Source: Cruorifilaria tuberocauda
Taxonomy: Eukaryota > Nematoda > Chromadorea > Rhabditida > Onchocercidae
Length of the DNA: 64,000 nucleotides
Assembly: GCA_013365365.1 (NCBI GenBank)
Contig: JABVXU010000145.1
Coordinates: 1 to 64,000 of the forward strand
Direction of reading: 5' to 3'
In this document: positions 37,426-50,598 of the stretch, in pieces
How positions within the stretch are numbered: position 1 is the first letter of the stretch
How the letters are laid out: each line of letters starts with the position of its first letter
Program-made: the position numbers and the translations under genes
The notes under the pieces: model-generated
Databases searched by the model: none
Told to the model about the DNA's origin: nothing
What the model saw: only the letters and a program-made list of their open reading frames with translations

Positions 37426-38288
37426 CTAATATAAAAGAATCAGACGTTGTATAATTAGCGCATACAAGTAAAATTTGAATATTTTTGTCAATTTCAATTT
37501 TTACTTCGTTTTTTTTCGTCTTTCAACTAGTAAGGTTAAAAGTAATCAATAATATTACTTTATCAAATATTTGCTCATTTTCAAAATTCATTTAATTTTC
37601 TTCAACTTTCAATATGTATGTATCGGATTTCATCACGTACAATGAACTATCTCATCGGCAATTCCATTTCCGATCGACAAAGCTTCGAATGCGAAATTCA
37701 ATTTCCTTTAAACATTTCTTAGATGAAGCAAGTGGAATGAGTGTTTCATTAGCTATTCAAATGTGTTACTTTGTTTAAGGATTTAAAGAAATGAAATTTG
37801 ATAACTTTGAACTTTGAATGAAATTCGAAGGTAATTCAAAGTTTTAAATTAGATGAGAAAGAGATGAAAGTTCAAAACATCAAATGAAAAAAATCAACTT
37901 AAAGCTTCGAAAAGATGAAAAAGAATTATCCACAATATACAATATGTAAGAAGTTCTACCGTAATAACAATTTACTTACCTGATTAGTTGATTACTTGAT
38001 TATTTATCTGATACTTATCTTATCTTATCTGATATTGATTAATAATATATTGACTTAATTTCATGATTTAAACTAACATAAAAAATTTATCGGTGATTTA
38101 ATTATTCTAATATATATTTTTATATAACACTATTTCAATTCTTATCTAAAAATTGATTTGATATTTACTTTAACCAATTAATATTTTTGTACTTAAATTT
38201 CTTAATGAAATTTGAACTGAAATGAATTTTTCAATTCTCACTGCTATCAAACATTAATCCATGATTACAAATAGTCAAGGATTAAAGG

Positions 38289-38334
38289 TGAGAGAGAGAG
38301 AGAGGGAGAGAGAGAAAGAGAGAAAAAGAAAGAA
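38289..38334 (+). repeat. (GA)n microsatellite
   Basis: GA tract with GGGA and GAAA interruptions. Confidence 0.9.
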
Positions 38335-38589
38335 CGTGACGTGAATTCATGCATGATTAACGTTTATCGTTCATTTAATTTTGTCCATTTCAGTTTTAGC
38401 AAATACTAGTTGAAAAAAAAAAGAAGAAACGATGTGAAGCTGTCATCATGCACGAATGATTTGGAAATCAAGCATTATCAACAGATTGTTATCAGTGCGC
38501 ATCTGTCATTTAATTAAATTAACTGCAAATAGCAACTTAGTTATTCGTCATCTGGATGGTATTAAGCAAACAAGAAAAAAAAAACTAAC

Positions 38590-38595
38590 AGAGAA

Positions 38596-38627
<32 letters not shown>
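38590..38627 (+). repeat. (GA)n microsatellite
   Basis: GA tract of the same kind, about 300 bases after the previous one. Confidence 0.9.
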
Positions 38628-38628
<1 letters not shown>

Positions 38629-39304
38629 AATTGACAAAATTAAGAGGGAAAACTTACTTAAAAATAAATTTAAAATTAATTAAAAAGTGAAATTATATCA
38701 CTTTTTCTTACATCTACAGCTTTTATTTTTTTATTTTAACTAACTTTTATTTCTCGCTTTGTTTAATTCCTAAAAATTTCACTTTTTTTTTCTTTGGATT
38801 TGTTTTAAAATTTTTGATGTGATATTTTCAAGGTTATTAAGGTGAGTTGGTTAGTTGGCTGGTTGATTGGTTGATTGGGTTGATTGGGTTGGTTGATATT
38901 TGTATGGACCGAGAATGACAGTAATGTCCTTGAATCATTAATAATTGAAAAAAAATTTTTGATGATATCCAAATTTTCTTACTTTTTAAAATCGACAAAA
39001 AAAAATTTGCCAAAAAAAAAGAGAGAGAGAAAGGGAACGAAGAAAAGAAACAGGTCTTACGAATGCATTTTCATTGCGGCTCATGAAATTGTCAAATAAA
39101 TTGAAATTTAAAAATGGAAATTATAATTGATGTTTTTAAGATGCAAATAAGATAAGAAAATGATAAGTTGTTCGGATAGGAAAATTTAACTTCTTCCTTC
39201 TCTTTTTTTTTTCCCATTGTCATATCATAAAAGTTGATCAAATTATTTTTGCATTTTCATTTTCAACACTCTTTCATCAATCAGTGCTACTTCGTTATGT
39301 TTCG

Positions 39305-39600
39305 GTAAATTATTAAATTAAATAAATAAAACAATGAATAGAGTAAATCAATAAAACAAATTAAATTGATAAATGAAATAATGAATGAAGTAAATTAATA
39401 AGTAAAATCATAAATTAATTAGTGAAGTAATGAATGAAATAAATTAATAAATTAAATTAAATCAATAAATGTAACAATGGAGAAAATAAATTAATGAATC
39501 AAATTACATTTAATAAATGAAATTAATGAATTAAATTAAATTTGTAAACAAAAAAATGAATAAAGTAAATTATTAAATGAAATAATAAATTAATAAACTT
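39305..39600 (+). repeat. A-rich degenerate tandem repeat
   Basis: Many copies of an AATAAATGAAATAATGAATG-like unit with frequent GTAAATTAAT variants. No coding potential. Confidence 0.6.
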
Positions 39601-40774
39601 CGCATATCGAATAATTTATTTATTAAAATTTCTTACGGAAAAAAAATTAATGAGGAAAATTAAAAGTAACATTGTTGTAAAACAGGATAAAAAGTTAATT
39701 TAATTATTAGTTTGAATAAAAAAGTTTTTTTCGAAAACTAATTAAAATTGGCGATTTTTTCAAACAACAAAAAAATCAGCATAACATTGGAATTAATCAG
39801 TACCACGGCAAAATGCTATTTAATTTAATTTTATTTGTTTAAAAAAAAAAATGTAAACAAGCAATTTTTCAAGCTTAACAATGGTACTTATTCCCATTCG
39901 TACTTTGATTTAGAAATTGTAAAATTTAAATATATGCAAATTTAATCTCGTTTAATCTTTGATGATAGCCTTACTGTCACATCAAATGCAAAAGCTTTTC
40001 GTCTAAAATTTATCCAATTTTCAATATTCCAAAAAGCCAATCATATTGGTTTTGAGTGATAGTAATTTATATGCAAATTTGATGTTCCTCACATCAGTGA
40101 CATCAGATTGCGAATCGAATCAAATCGAATCCATCCTGTCTAAAATCAAATAGATTAGATTGAATGGTTTGTTTTTTGAAAGTGACAAGCTGATAATCGC
40201 CTCCAGCTAATCAGATGCAAAGAATTTTTAAATCTATAATAAATTGTTTTCGATTGCAGAAAAAGAAAACTATCATTGTTCGAGCAATTTTAACATCCGC
40301 TTAAATTCAACCTAAATTGTGTTTTTTTTTCGGTTGTTAAAATTTTTTAAGCAAGTTTTTTTATAATTTACTTTCAAATAATAATCCATTTGATATTTTT
40401 CTTCTTTTTGTCAATACGCACAATCAGTAGTTTAATTTCATTAAAATATTCCAAGAAAATTTTCAAATTTGAAATAACATTGAAAAATTAGCATAAATTC
40501 AATTTCCAAATGCTTAAAAATATGCAAAAAATTTAAAAGAAGTTTTAAAATAAAGTTGCAGAAAATATTTCCTCATCAAAAATTTCAAAATAATTAATGA
40601 TAAAATGATCACGATAACAGTCAGTGATAAAAGAATCAATGATAAAAAATGAATAATTGCAACTTTTTAAATTCAAATCTTTTATTTTACTTAAATTCCT
40701 GATATGATAAATTTTATCAATGATTAATTATTAATAATTTAAAATTAGAAGTGATTTAAAAATCCCCAATTTAT

Positions 40775-41170
40775 TCATATCAGTTTGAATATTCTATTCG
40801 CATATGATAACTTTCGGAACTTCTCGAACAGTTGCAACAACTGCTCCACCTCATCGTCCAATTTGAAATTATTCATTATCAAAACCGTACTTGACAACAA
40901 TAGTAATGATGATGATGATGACAACAGATGATAATTGTGTTAACAGTAGTAGTAGTACTGGTAGTGATAGTGTTAAGAAGTTATCATATCTGATAAATGA
41001 CAAATGATGACAGATTTGAGCTTCCTGCTAAAATATTGCTGTAAAACTGGGAAGCGGGGGATGATTCCGGTGGCCGTCTACGGGAGCCACCGAGTTGTGA
41101 ATATGATTGATATGCGAACATATGCGCCACATTTATCCTATCACATATCTTTTCATCCAAACACAACTCA
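40775..41170 (-). other. GC-richer, protein-like island in the gene desert
   Basis: On the minus strand, 40,775-40,876 is an uninterrupted ATG-to-TGA frame of 33 residues with a coiled-coil look (LDDEVEQLLQLFEKFRKL). About 100-300 bases upstream on that strand, a frame with LGGSRRRPPESSPAS (at 40,984-41,166) sits in an unusually GC-rich pocket at 41,045-41,095. I cannot join the two in phase with confidence and recognise no family. It could be two exons of a small gene, a conserved non-coding element or chance. Confidence 0.25.
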
Positions 41171-41309
41171 ACACATTCGATGTACCGAAAATCATTTCAC
41201 AAATCTTTCTGTCACTTTTTAAATTTTATTCATTTCAATTTTAGGTATTTAAATTTTGATTATTTTTTATCATAGTATCATATTTATCATTATCACATCA
41301 TATCTCTTT

Positions 41310-41500
41310 TCTTATTCAGTATCAAAATATTATCTTGATATCTTATTCAAAATTATGATATTATCTTGATCGTATTCAGTATCAGGATATTATCACAATA
41401 TTATCTTGATATCTTATTGAAAATCATGATATTATCTTGATCTTATTCAGTATCAGGATATTATCCTAATGTCCTATTCAATATCATAATATTACCTTGA
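41310..41500 (+). repeat. tandem GATATTATC-rich repeat
   Basis: About three diverged copies of a 60-72-bp unit with TTATTCAGTATCAGGATATT and ATGATATTATCTTGAT blocks. Confidence 0.75.
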
Positions 41501-42296
41501 AAATATTATTTGTTAATACAAAAAAGAATAATGGAAAAACCGCATTAAATGTTCCCGAAAGTTTAATAGCAAATCAATTTTTTCCTAATTAATTATTTAT
41601 TTGTTTTCTTTTCATTATTTACTTGTTTATTGCTTTCAGGTAAATGCATATCAGTGTAATTTGAAATGAAATTTTTTTCAAAATTCAGATAAATATAATT
41701 TAAGTAAATACAATGAATAATCGACACCATGAGATGCGAATAATAATTTCAGATATTATTCGACTTTATTTTTAGTATTTATCATTTTTATCAGAGAACA
41801 ATTCATACAGTGAGCAATACTCGGTATTAGCTTATTATCATATAATCAATATCTTATTATCATATAATCGATAAACTAGTATTTCTATAATTATAGTATT
41901 TCTATAATATAATTTCTTATTTCTATAATTTTTTTTCAGAAACATTTAGAAACAAATGATAATTACTGTATGAATTGTTCTCTGATACAAATGTATATAC
42001 TGATAAAATCTCTGATAAGATACTTTTTTTCTGCAACAAAACTTATCAGATATTTTGTAACACTGATACAGTTTTTTTATCCTTTCATAATTTATTAATT
42101 TGTTCCAAAATAGGTAATTGATCACCTGATACATTGATCATTATTTTCAAAACTACGAAAGTTTTCTTTTTATCTTATTTTCCATTTCCCCCAAATAGAT
42201 GAATTAATTTGCTTAAAATCACAAAAAAAAAAAACGAGTTTTAGGTATAAATTCGCGCGCATCCATAATTTCACAGGTGAAAAAGAAGAAAAAGGT

Positions 42297-42298
42297 AA

Positions 42299-42329
<31 letters not shown>

Positions 42330-42414
42330 AAGTGAGAATTATCAATGTATAGTATCTTATCTGATCATTAACGCAATTAATGCTTAATTAGAAAGAGAAA
42401 GAGAGAGAGAGAGG
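42297..42414 (+). repeat. two (GA)n microsatellites
   Basis: GA tracts at 42,297-42,336 and 42,391-42,414, separated by ordinary AT-rich sequence. Confidence 0.9.
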
Positions 42415-42789
42415 AAATTTATTTCAAAACATTATACGCATCAAATTTCATCACAATACTTTTTCTCTTTTCAATTTCAAAAATTTTTTATGAAACACAA
42501 AAAAATTTCTTTTTTTCTCTCTCCCTTTCTTTTCTTTCTCTCTGTTTATCTGTTAACGTAATGAAGAGAAAGGTGGAAGAGGAAAAAAAAAGCAAAAGAG
42601 AGTCGAAAAAAAATTGATGAATGAATGAATTTAATCCATTCATACAATATTGTCAAATTAAACAAATTAATTCGCTTAAACTTTCAGGGACATTTAATTT
42701 GTCATTAGTTGACACTTAATTAATTATCTTAATTACGGATAATTAATTGCAATCATTAATACTCATTAACTATTATCATTGCTTAATCA

Positions 42790-43160
42790 GTTCTTTCGTT
42801 TTCTCTTTTCCATTTTTTACAGATAAGTTGCATATCAAAGATGGTTTAAATGATAGTAATGTTAATGATTGAATGATGACAGTATTAAAGGCAAATTAAA
42901 TTTAGGAGAAAATGCAATTTTAGTATTTAATTTAAGGATTAACTGAATAATTTATGCTTTTGTAGAATTACAGAAAACGATTCTTTCGCTTTTTTGTACA
43001 GATAAGTTAAATAACAAAATAATTTAAATGATTGAAATAAATGAGGAAATTTATTTTTTTGAAAAGAAATGCAAATTAAATTTCGGATAAAATGCAATTT
43101 GAGTACTTAATTTAACGATTAACTGAATAATTTATGTTTTGGTAAAATTACAGAAATTAC
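42790..43160 (+). repeat. tandem duplication, about 180-bp unit
   Basis: Both copies carry ACAGATAAGTT, then GCAAATTAAATTT, AAAATGCAATTT and GATTAACTGAATAATTTATG in the same order, near 42,820-42,965 and 43,000-43,145. Confidence 0.75.
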
Positions 43161-43277
43161 TGAAAACGAATTTCTCTAAAATTACAGAAAATGAATTCGC
43201 TCATTTTCTGCATTAATAGCAATGGTTGTGGAGGAATTCACATGAATTTTTTACAATGAAATAAATACAACTGAAAA

Positions 43278-43345
43278 TTTAAATTGAAATCGATGAAAAG
43301 TAATTAATTTATTATTTCATTTATTAGTACAATAAAATTGATTAA
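43278..43345 (+). repeat. dispersed repeat copy (pair with 37,356-37,425)
   Basis: Second copy of the repeat described at 37,356. Confidence 0.7.
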
Positions 43346-44280
43346 TGTAACTAAAATGAATAAAATAAAAATTGGAAGGAATAAATTTCTCTTTTAGTAA
43401 AATTTCTTTTTTTGAAATCTGATAATTTTTAGTTTTCTATCTTCAAAATTTCATTCATTATTACAAGTAAGGTTATCACTGAACTTATGTTATCATTAAG
43501 CTATTATCACTACCAGGTATTTTTGAGCCTGGGATAGTTTTGATAGTGAATCTGTAAATGATATTTAGGCCAAAATATGAAAAGTACTTGATCGTTATCG
43601 GATACACAGTCATGATATTGATGAGTCAATTTCAAGAAGCGATTTTAATGAAGTGATATTCAAGGAATATAAATTTTAATTAATCATAATTTCTCTTTCC
43701 TTTTTCTTTTGCATCACTAAAAAAAGCTTCAAAATATTAACATTTATAGGAATTGATCAGGTAAAAATAAAATTCAAATTTTCAACTTTAAATTAAACCT
43801 AAATTTAAATTTCAAAATATATTATTGATAATCCGGACCGAAAAATCTACTATGAAAATTGGTAATAAATAAATATCATTGAAAGAATAATTTTAAAAAA
43901 TCGGGAAATGGGAATAATCGGAAAATGAACCGTGAATATTCCAGAAAACGGAAAATGTTGTTGACCGTTCAAAATTATTAATTATATACTGTACATAATC
44001 AATATATTTATTTCTATTAAAATAATTTTATTAATATGTTTTCTTAGTTTCATATGTATCAAGGAGAACTGGATCATGAAAATTCCTGTAAAAATTATCA
44101 TTATTTCGAGCAATATTCTTCTCTCATTCAATTTTCCGGAAATCAAATCATCAAGTAAGAAACAATTATCTTATTTTGATATAGAATTTTCCCAGGAATA
44201 AGTGTTGACAACATGTTCAAGTAACATTTTCTTCTTCACCTTCTTCATATTATTATGATTTATATGCTTACAAGTAATAA

Positions 44281-44362
44281 TGAATAACAATGATGATCTT
44301 GTTATTAATGATGATAATAATAATAATGATAATGATAATGATGATGATGATAATAATAACGA
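44281..44362 (+). repeat. GATAAT/GATGAT microsatellite
   Basis: An imperfect trinucleotide and hexanucleotide tract; the minus strand reads as an Ile run. Confidence 0.85.
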
Positions 44363-44619
44363 TCTGAAGATGATTACTATCGTGTATATAAATATTAAAC
44401 TTAACTTTTACTACTACTACTAATGCTATATTACTAACGATCATCATCACCATATGGTAACAATTCCCATTTCACTTTTGTTTACATTATCCAAAATTAC
44501 AACGATGCTATAAAATTGTTCCCAATAATTTCTCATTTTCCCAACCTATACGCTATATTTTTATTGATAATAATAGATCACTAATTTAATTTCATTATTT
44601 CATTTCCACGCAAATAGGT

Positions 44620-44670
44620 AGAGAAGGAAAGAGAGAGAGAGGGAGAGAGGGAGAGAAAAAGAGAAAGAAA
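44620..44670 (+). repeat. (GA)n microsatellite
   Basis: GA tract with GGGA and GAAA interruptions. Confidence 0.9.
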
Positions 44671-46260
44671 TCAGCGAAATAGTGGAAATAATCGAAAAAG
44701 AAAAATTGAAGTAAATGAAGAAAATGATAAAAATAATATATTGCAATCTGGAATGATAATAAAACTTTGCAATCTTATCAATACTCTTTTCCTAATATAG
44801 TATATTCTTATGTTAATTAATTACTGTTTCTCTTTAATAAACTTAACTTAAATTTCAACAAACTTACTGCTTACAGATTTCAGTAATTTCAGTTAAATTA
44901 GAAATTGATAATTTTCAATAATTTATTGCTTTTTATATAAAAAGCTTTTTTTTTCTTTCTAACATTTTTTCATTTATATTTTTACAAGTTTCAAGAAAGC
45001 AAAAATCATTAAAGCTGATAAGTTTTTTGATTTTTTACTCTCGCTATTATCGACCTTTTAAAATTTCCATTAAGTAATTTTTCTTGGCTTTTACTATTAC
45101 TATTATGATATAAGGCGAAAAGAAAGTTGATTTTATTTAAAGCTTAAATTTTTTGAAGTTTTTCAAATTTAGATCAATTCTTCTAATTAAGTCCTTTAAG
45201 CTACAAGTAAAATCAGCTTTCTCTTCTCTTTGTATCATAATAATGATAATAAAACAGTCAAATTAATTTGTCAATAAGCTATTACAAAATAGCTAATAGA
45301 ACGTAACATATATAATTATGAAATAAATAGTTAGCTTGTACTTTTTAACTTAAAATGATTATTACTTGCTAATTTCCGTTGATTTATTTTATTAACATTT
45401 ATCAATTATCATCATTAAAATCATCATTATCATTCGATTATGTAATCACAATTATCTTTATCATTATTATCAACTAATCTAGCTAGCGTGAAATAGAAAT
45501 CATTTAAGAAGGAAAAAAAAATGAAAAATAAAGGAAAAGAAATTGAAAAAAAGAAAATTGACGAGGAAGATTTTAGACCTCCAATGAAGAGAAAATGAAA
45601 TTCTTTCAGTCTTTTTTTTTTCGTTCTTCTTTTGTTTTCATTCTGTTTAAATAAGTATTTATGAGTGAATGAATAAATGCGCATCATTTAATTTAATGCG
45701 CTGTTGTCCGTTTCGTTTTTTTCCTACCTTTCCTCTTTTTTTCGTTTCTTCCATTTTATTTATTTATTTGTTTTTTTTTTTTGATTTTTATTTATAGCGA
45801 TTTATTATTATCTTTGATGATATTCGAAAAGAAGAAAGGGAAAATGATTATTATTGATTATTGAAGTGATTATTGCTTTTGTTAAATGTTATTGTTTTTC
45901 TCGTTCTTTCTTTGATACTGTTATTGTATAAATTGTAAAACGATTATTGTATGAATCGCAAATGCAATTTAAAAGTTAGCTTGCAAAAAAAAAATTAGCT
46001 AAAAGATTAATAAAATAGTTTGTATACTTGAAATTTTTATGTTTGAAAAAAAAGAAACGGCGAAAGAAAAGGAAAAAAGGAACTGTAAATGTTTTTGGTC
46101 ATAAAATACAAAAATGATTTGAACAATTAAATATGAAATTGTTATCTTTTATTGTTAAATGATGATAATAATCGTGGGACAAATTACCGTATGAGCAAAA
46201 TTAAATGAATGAATTCAACGTTTACAAATAGCATACTGTAACACTCGATTTATTTTTCTT

Positions 46261-46308
46261 ACTCTTTCTCTCCCTCTCTCTCTCTCTCTATTTCGTCTCT
46301 TCTCTCTC
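46261..46308 (+). repeat. (CT)n microsatellite
   Basis: CT tract interrupted by ATTTCG. Confidence 0.9.
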
Positions 46309-46779
46309 AATCATTTTCTTGAAAAGCCTTAAAAGTAATTTATATTATCAAATCAAATTTTACAATCGAATACTATCCAGTGATAATTGTTATCAGACGA
46401 AAATGATATTTTTTTTGACAAGTATTACGTTAATCGATAAAGCATAACTATTATTTTTAGTATAATCTAAAAAAGAAGTACTGATGTAGAGATCAATTTA
46501 AGTTTAATTTAAAATTTCATCAATCCGTAGGGAAAACATTGTATTTCATTCCTTTAGAAAGTATCAAAGATTATCAGTTGAATGGACAAATGTCATGTCA
46601 AATAATTTGACATTTAGTGAAAGTACTAAGAAGAGATGAAAAGCTTAAAAAGGCTAACAATTAGCTGATCGAAATGAAGAATGAGCAAGCAGTTAAATCA
46701 CTTCAAGTGTCATTCATTTATCACATTCTCCCGAAAACTGATCGTTATTTAAATTATTTATCACATTTACAGCTGCCCT

Positions 46780-47000
46780 TGATGATAATAACAATAATAG
46801 CAATAATAATAGTAATAACAATAATAACAATGATATTAACAATAATAATAACAATATTGATAATAGTCATAAAAGTAGTTGTAACAATAAACAATGATAA
46901 TGATTGAGTTAACGAATAGCAACGAAAATCATTACTATAAAAACAACAATTAATAATAGTGATGACAATAGCAATGATAACAGTGATAACAATATTGATA
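46780..47000 (+). repeat. AATAAT/GATAAC-type tract
   Basis: Imperfect trinucleotide-based repeats in two blocks keep frames open on both strands as Ile/Val/Thr runs; these are not genes. Confidence 0.8.
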
Positions 47001-47175
47001 ATCATATTGCATCAAAAATTCATTGAAACAAATAATTCATCGTGTAAATTTATCAGCATATCTTTCGAAGACAAATGATTTCAAATGATACCAGTACTGA
47101 TGAAATATTTTGTTTATTTGACATTTGTACAGTTCAACCTTACAAAAAAAAAAACACAACAATTACTCTTTGTTA

Positions 47176-47369
47176 AGAGAGAGAGAGAGAGAGAGAGGGT
47201 GGGAGAGGAAGAAAGAAAGAAAATAACTAATAAATATGAGTTAAAGTATATTATTTTCATAAAATTTATTGCTAAATTTTTTCTTGTTCAAAAATTTATT
47301 GCCTTCTGAAAAAGGAGAGACAGAGAGAGAGAAAGAGGGAGAGAAAAAGAAAGAAAGAAAAAAAAAACA
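47176..47369 (+). repeat. paired (GA)n microsatellites
   Basis: GA tracts at 47,176-47,222 and 47,313-47,369, both ending in GAAA runs. Confidence 0.9.
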
Positions 47370-48709
47370 ATAATATGTTCCCTTTTTCATTCATTCTTTA
47401 ATATTTTCTTCATTTTTTTTCTTTTTTTATTACATTTAATTTCTTCCAAATTATTATAATTTACAGTAAAAATTTCAAAATTATCAAATCATTCAATTCA
47501 TTTCCCTATAAATACTAAAGTAATCTAAACTAATCTTAAATTTAAACTTATTTAATTCAGTAAAAAGTCAGATGATAAGATTAGAATGAAATTTTGAAGT
47601 ACGGCATTTTCACATGGACCAAATGAGCCAGTTACTTATTGATCATTTAATGGAAAAATCGCATTTGATGATGATAATGTACTGACTGTCCCATTCTTGT
47701 AAAAGATATTATTTCATGATTGAATGTTCAACAACGTTGTCTGTGAATGTAATTCAATTCATCACCTATTTTCACCCATCAATATTCATCATAATCATTA
47801 GAATTAATTATAGTTATAATAGTTATAGTTGTAATGGCTATAGTTGTAAAGTTAATATTAATATTAATATCAACTGGTAATAATAAATGCTAAAATTATT
47901 ATTGATCCATAATAAATCGGATTGAATTCAAATCAATAGAAATGTGTGTTTTTAGAATTGAATTTATAGATAAATTTTAACCATTAAATTATCATTTCAT
48001 TATTTATTTTATTTTCTTCCTAAGATTCCTAATTATTTTCTTTTTTCGTCCCAAAATTACTTAGAAAAAAATTCAAATAATAATAAGCTTAATAAATTAA
48101 TCATCAAAATAGAAGATTAAAAAAACTGGAATAATGAATGCAAATAATAATATTTAAATCAATCATCTATTCAAAATCAATAATTTATTAAGTTCGTAAT
48201 AGATATGTTAATTGGAAATAACAAATCCTAAAATTATTGATCCATAATCAATCCGATCAATACAGCTCTATGATTTTTATTAAATTAATATTTCACCGGT
48301 ATCATATACCCATTCCCATTTTACCCATCTACCATATTTTTCTCTTTTATCTTTTTGATTAGTGCGGAATCTTTCTTCTCTTCTACCCGTAGCAATTATC
48401 ATTATTCATCTCAACTCTATCATTATCCTCAAAATGATTAACTATCCAATGTCACCCTCATATTGCTGATATAAAGCCCATTTATATACATAAATATATA
48501 TTCCAGTATGTCTGAATGTTCGATTTTCAATTAACACTTTCAAATGAGAGAGGGAAGACAAAGGGAAAAAAGCAGAGAGGAAAGAGTTGATGAAAGGCTA
48601 GAATTGCGAGCAAAAAAAAAAACTGAAATGAAACAATTATTACGGGGAAAAGAAATTGATCCATTCCAGGAATTATCAGTTTAACAATTAAAATTGAACG
48701 AGAGTAATT

Positions 48710-48920
48710 TCAATTCTTTTTTTAAAAAGTAAGTTATTTCAATTGTTTTTTCAAAGAGTAAGTAAGCAATTTCAACATTTTTAAAAAGTAAGTAAGTAGT
48801 TTCAATTCTTTTTTGAAGAATAGGGAAGTAGTTTCAATTCGTTATTTAAAAGAGTAAGTAAGTTATTTCAATTGTTTTTTCTAAAGAATAAGTAAGTAAT
48901 TTCAATCCTTTTCTTGCAAA
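48710..48920 (+). repeat. tandem repeat, about 39-bp unit
   Basis: Five or so diverged copies of TAAGTAAGTAATTTCAATTC followed by a T-run and AAAGA. Confidence 0.75.
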
Positions 48921-49690
48921 CGCACAATTTTTAAAATAATAAAATGATCGAAGAAAGGAAGGATGAAATTAATTAAAATTACAACTTAATTAAATTAATT
49001 GTTAAGCGGGAAAAAAGAGAAATTAAAAAGAATGAATAGATATGATATGATAAATATAATATCAAAAAAAAATTATCAGAGGAGGAAAAGAGAGTGCTGT
49101 AATGGAAATAATTGATGTAAAATAAAATTCTTAAATGAAATATATTTCAATGAAATATATTTCAATTATTTATTATTAAATCATTTAAATTGTTAATTCA
49201 TATTTTTCTTTTATCAATCTTTTATCATCGATCCCTTTTATAATAACTGTTTTGTTTCAATTTCCTTTTTTTTTTGGAACAAAAATTTTAAGCTAAAATA
49301 AAATTATCAAAGAAGCAATGCTTACATAAATTTATTTTTTTTTTGAAATGAATAATGAACATGTATGATTGATAGTTTAGCTAAATTTAATTTTATTTAA
49401 ACTTAAGAATTTCATTAACTGATAAAGTAAGAATAAGAAAAAACAAATGGAAGTAAAACAATAACAGTTGTTTGTTTCTCTGTAGATTTCCATCGTTTTT
49501 TTTTCAAATAATTTAACTTTTCGTCCATTATTCATCCAAATTATTTCATCCACAATTTTTTTCTTCTCTCTTCAAGAAAACAAACAACTATGGGAGTTGA
49601 TAATGTGTGAAAACAATGTTATTAATGTGTTTTCTTCTTTTTTTTTTAAATTCGATAAGATAAATGATAAATTTAAATATCTTGAAAAGC

Positions 49691-49725
49691 TCTTCCTCTC
49701 TCTTTCTCTCTCTCTCTCTCTCTCT
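49691..49725 (+). repeat. (CT)n microsatellite
   Basis: CT tract, false Ser/Leu frame. Confidence 0.9.
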
Positions 49726-50430
49726 GATTTCTTAGCAGTTACTGTAAAATTAGTTTATCTTTTTTTATTCATGTTGATTATTTTAATGATGAATCAAATA
49801 AAATAAGGGAAGACAAACAAGTGATATTATTTATTTACTCACATGAACTTAAACATATCACTTGAACTCAATATCTATCGTAATTTTATCAGTTAGTTTA
49901 CACTGATAGCGTATCACTTGAATGACTGAAAAAGATAAGAAAATCGTTTCTCCGAATGCTATTATCAAAAAAGCAAAAAGAAAAAACATAGAGATTAATT
50001 GTAAAAATTGATTTTAAGAATTATCAAACTAATGTTTGTAAAGAAAAAACTTTTTTTTCCTTACAGTTGAATTAATGAAGAGAGAGAAAAAAAAATAAGA
50101 GAAGAAGTGCCAAATAGTTTATCAGCTAAATGGATCGCTCTCTTTTTTTTTCCTCCTCTCAATAGAGGAAGTTAAGAGGAAGTTGCAAAATAGCTAGTTT
50201 GAAAATCTCCTATCTCAAGAAATGATCATTTTAAATTCTCAATAATGTTCAAAAATTTAGCTCAGCTACTTTTCAATATTTTATTTCCCCTCTATCTTTC
50301 AACTACTCTGACAGTTACGAAAATTTTAGATAAAAAAAATTGCAAAAATTCTCTTTTGAATAACACCTGACACATTTTTCAAAAGAAAAAAAATTAAGAA
50401 ACCTTACAAAACCTTAGCTGTAATACTCTC

Positions 50431-50450
50431 GCCCTCTCTCTCTCTCTCTT
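50431..50450 (+). repeat. (CT)n microsatellite
   Basis: Short CT tract following GCC. Confidence 0.85.
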
Positions 50451-50567
50451 TTTTCTTACCTTAATTAATTTTAAACCAATTACTATAATTCAATTATAAT
50501 AATTTACAAAACAAATGTGTACAATATTTCTATAAATTTATGTAATCACTGTAAACAATATCATTAC

Positions 50568-50598
<31 letters not shown>

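Noticed and set aside
46674..47005. Long frames on both strands made of Ile, Val and Thr.
   Set aside because: They come from AATAAT-type repeats; both strands are open over the same bases, which marks low complexity.
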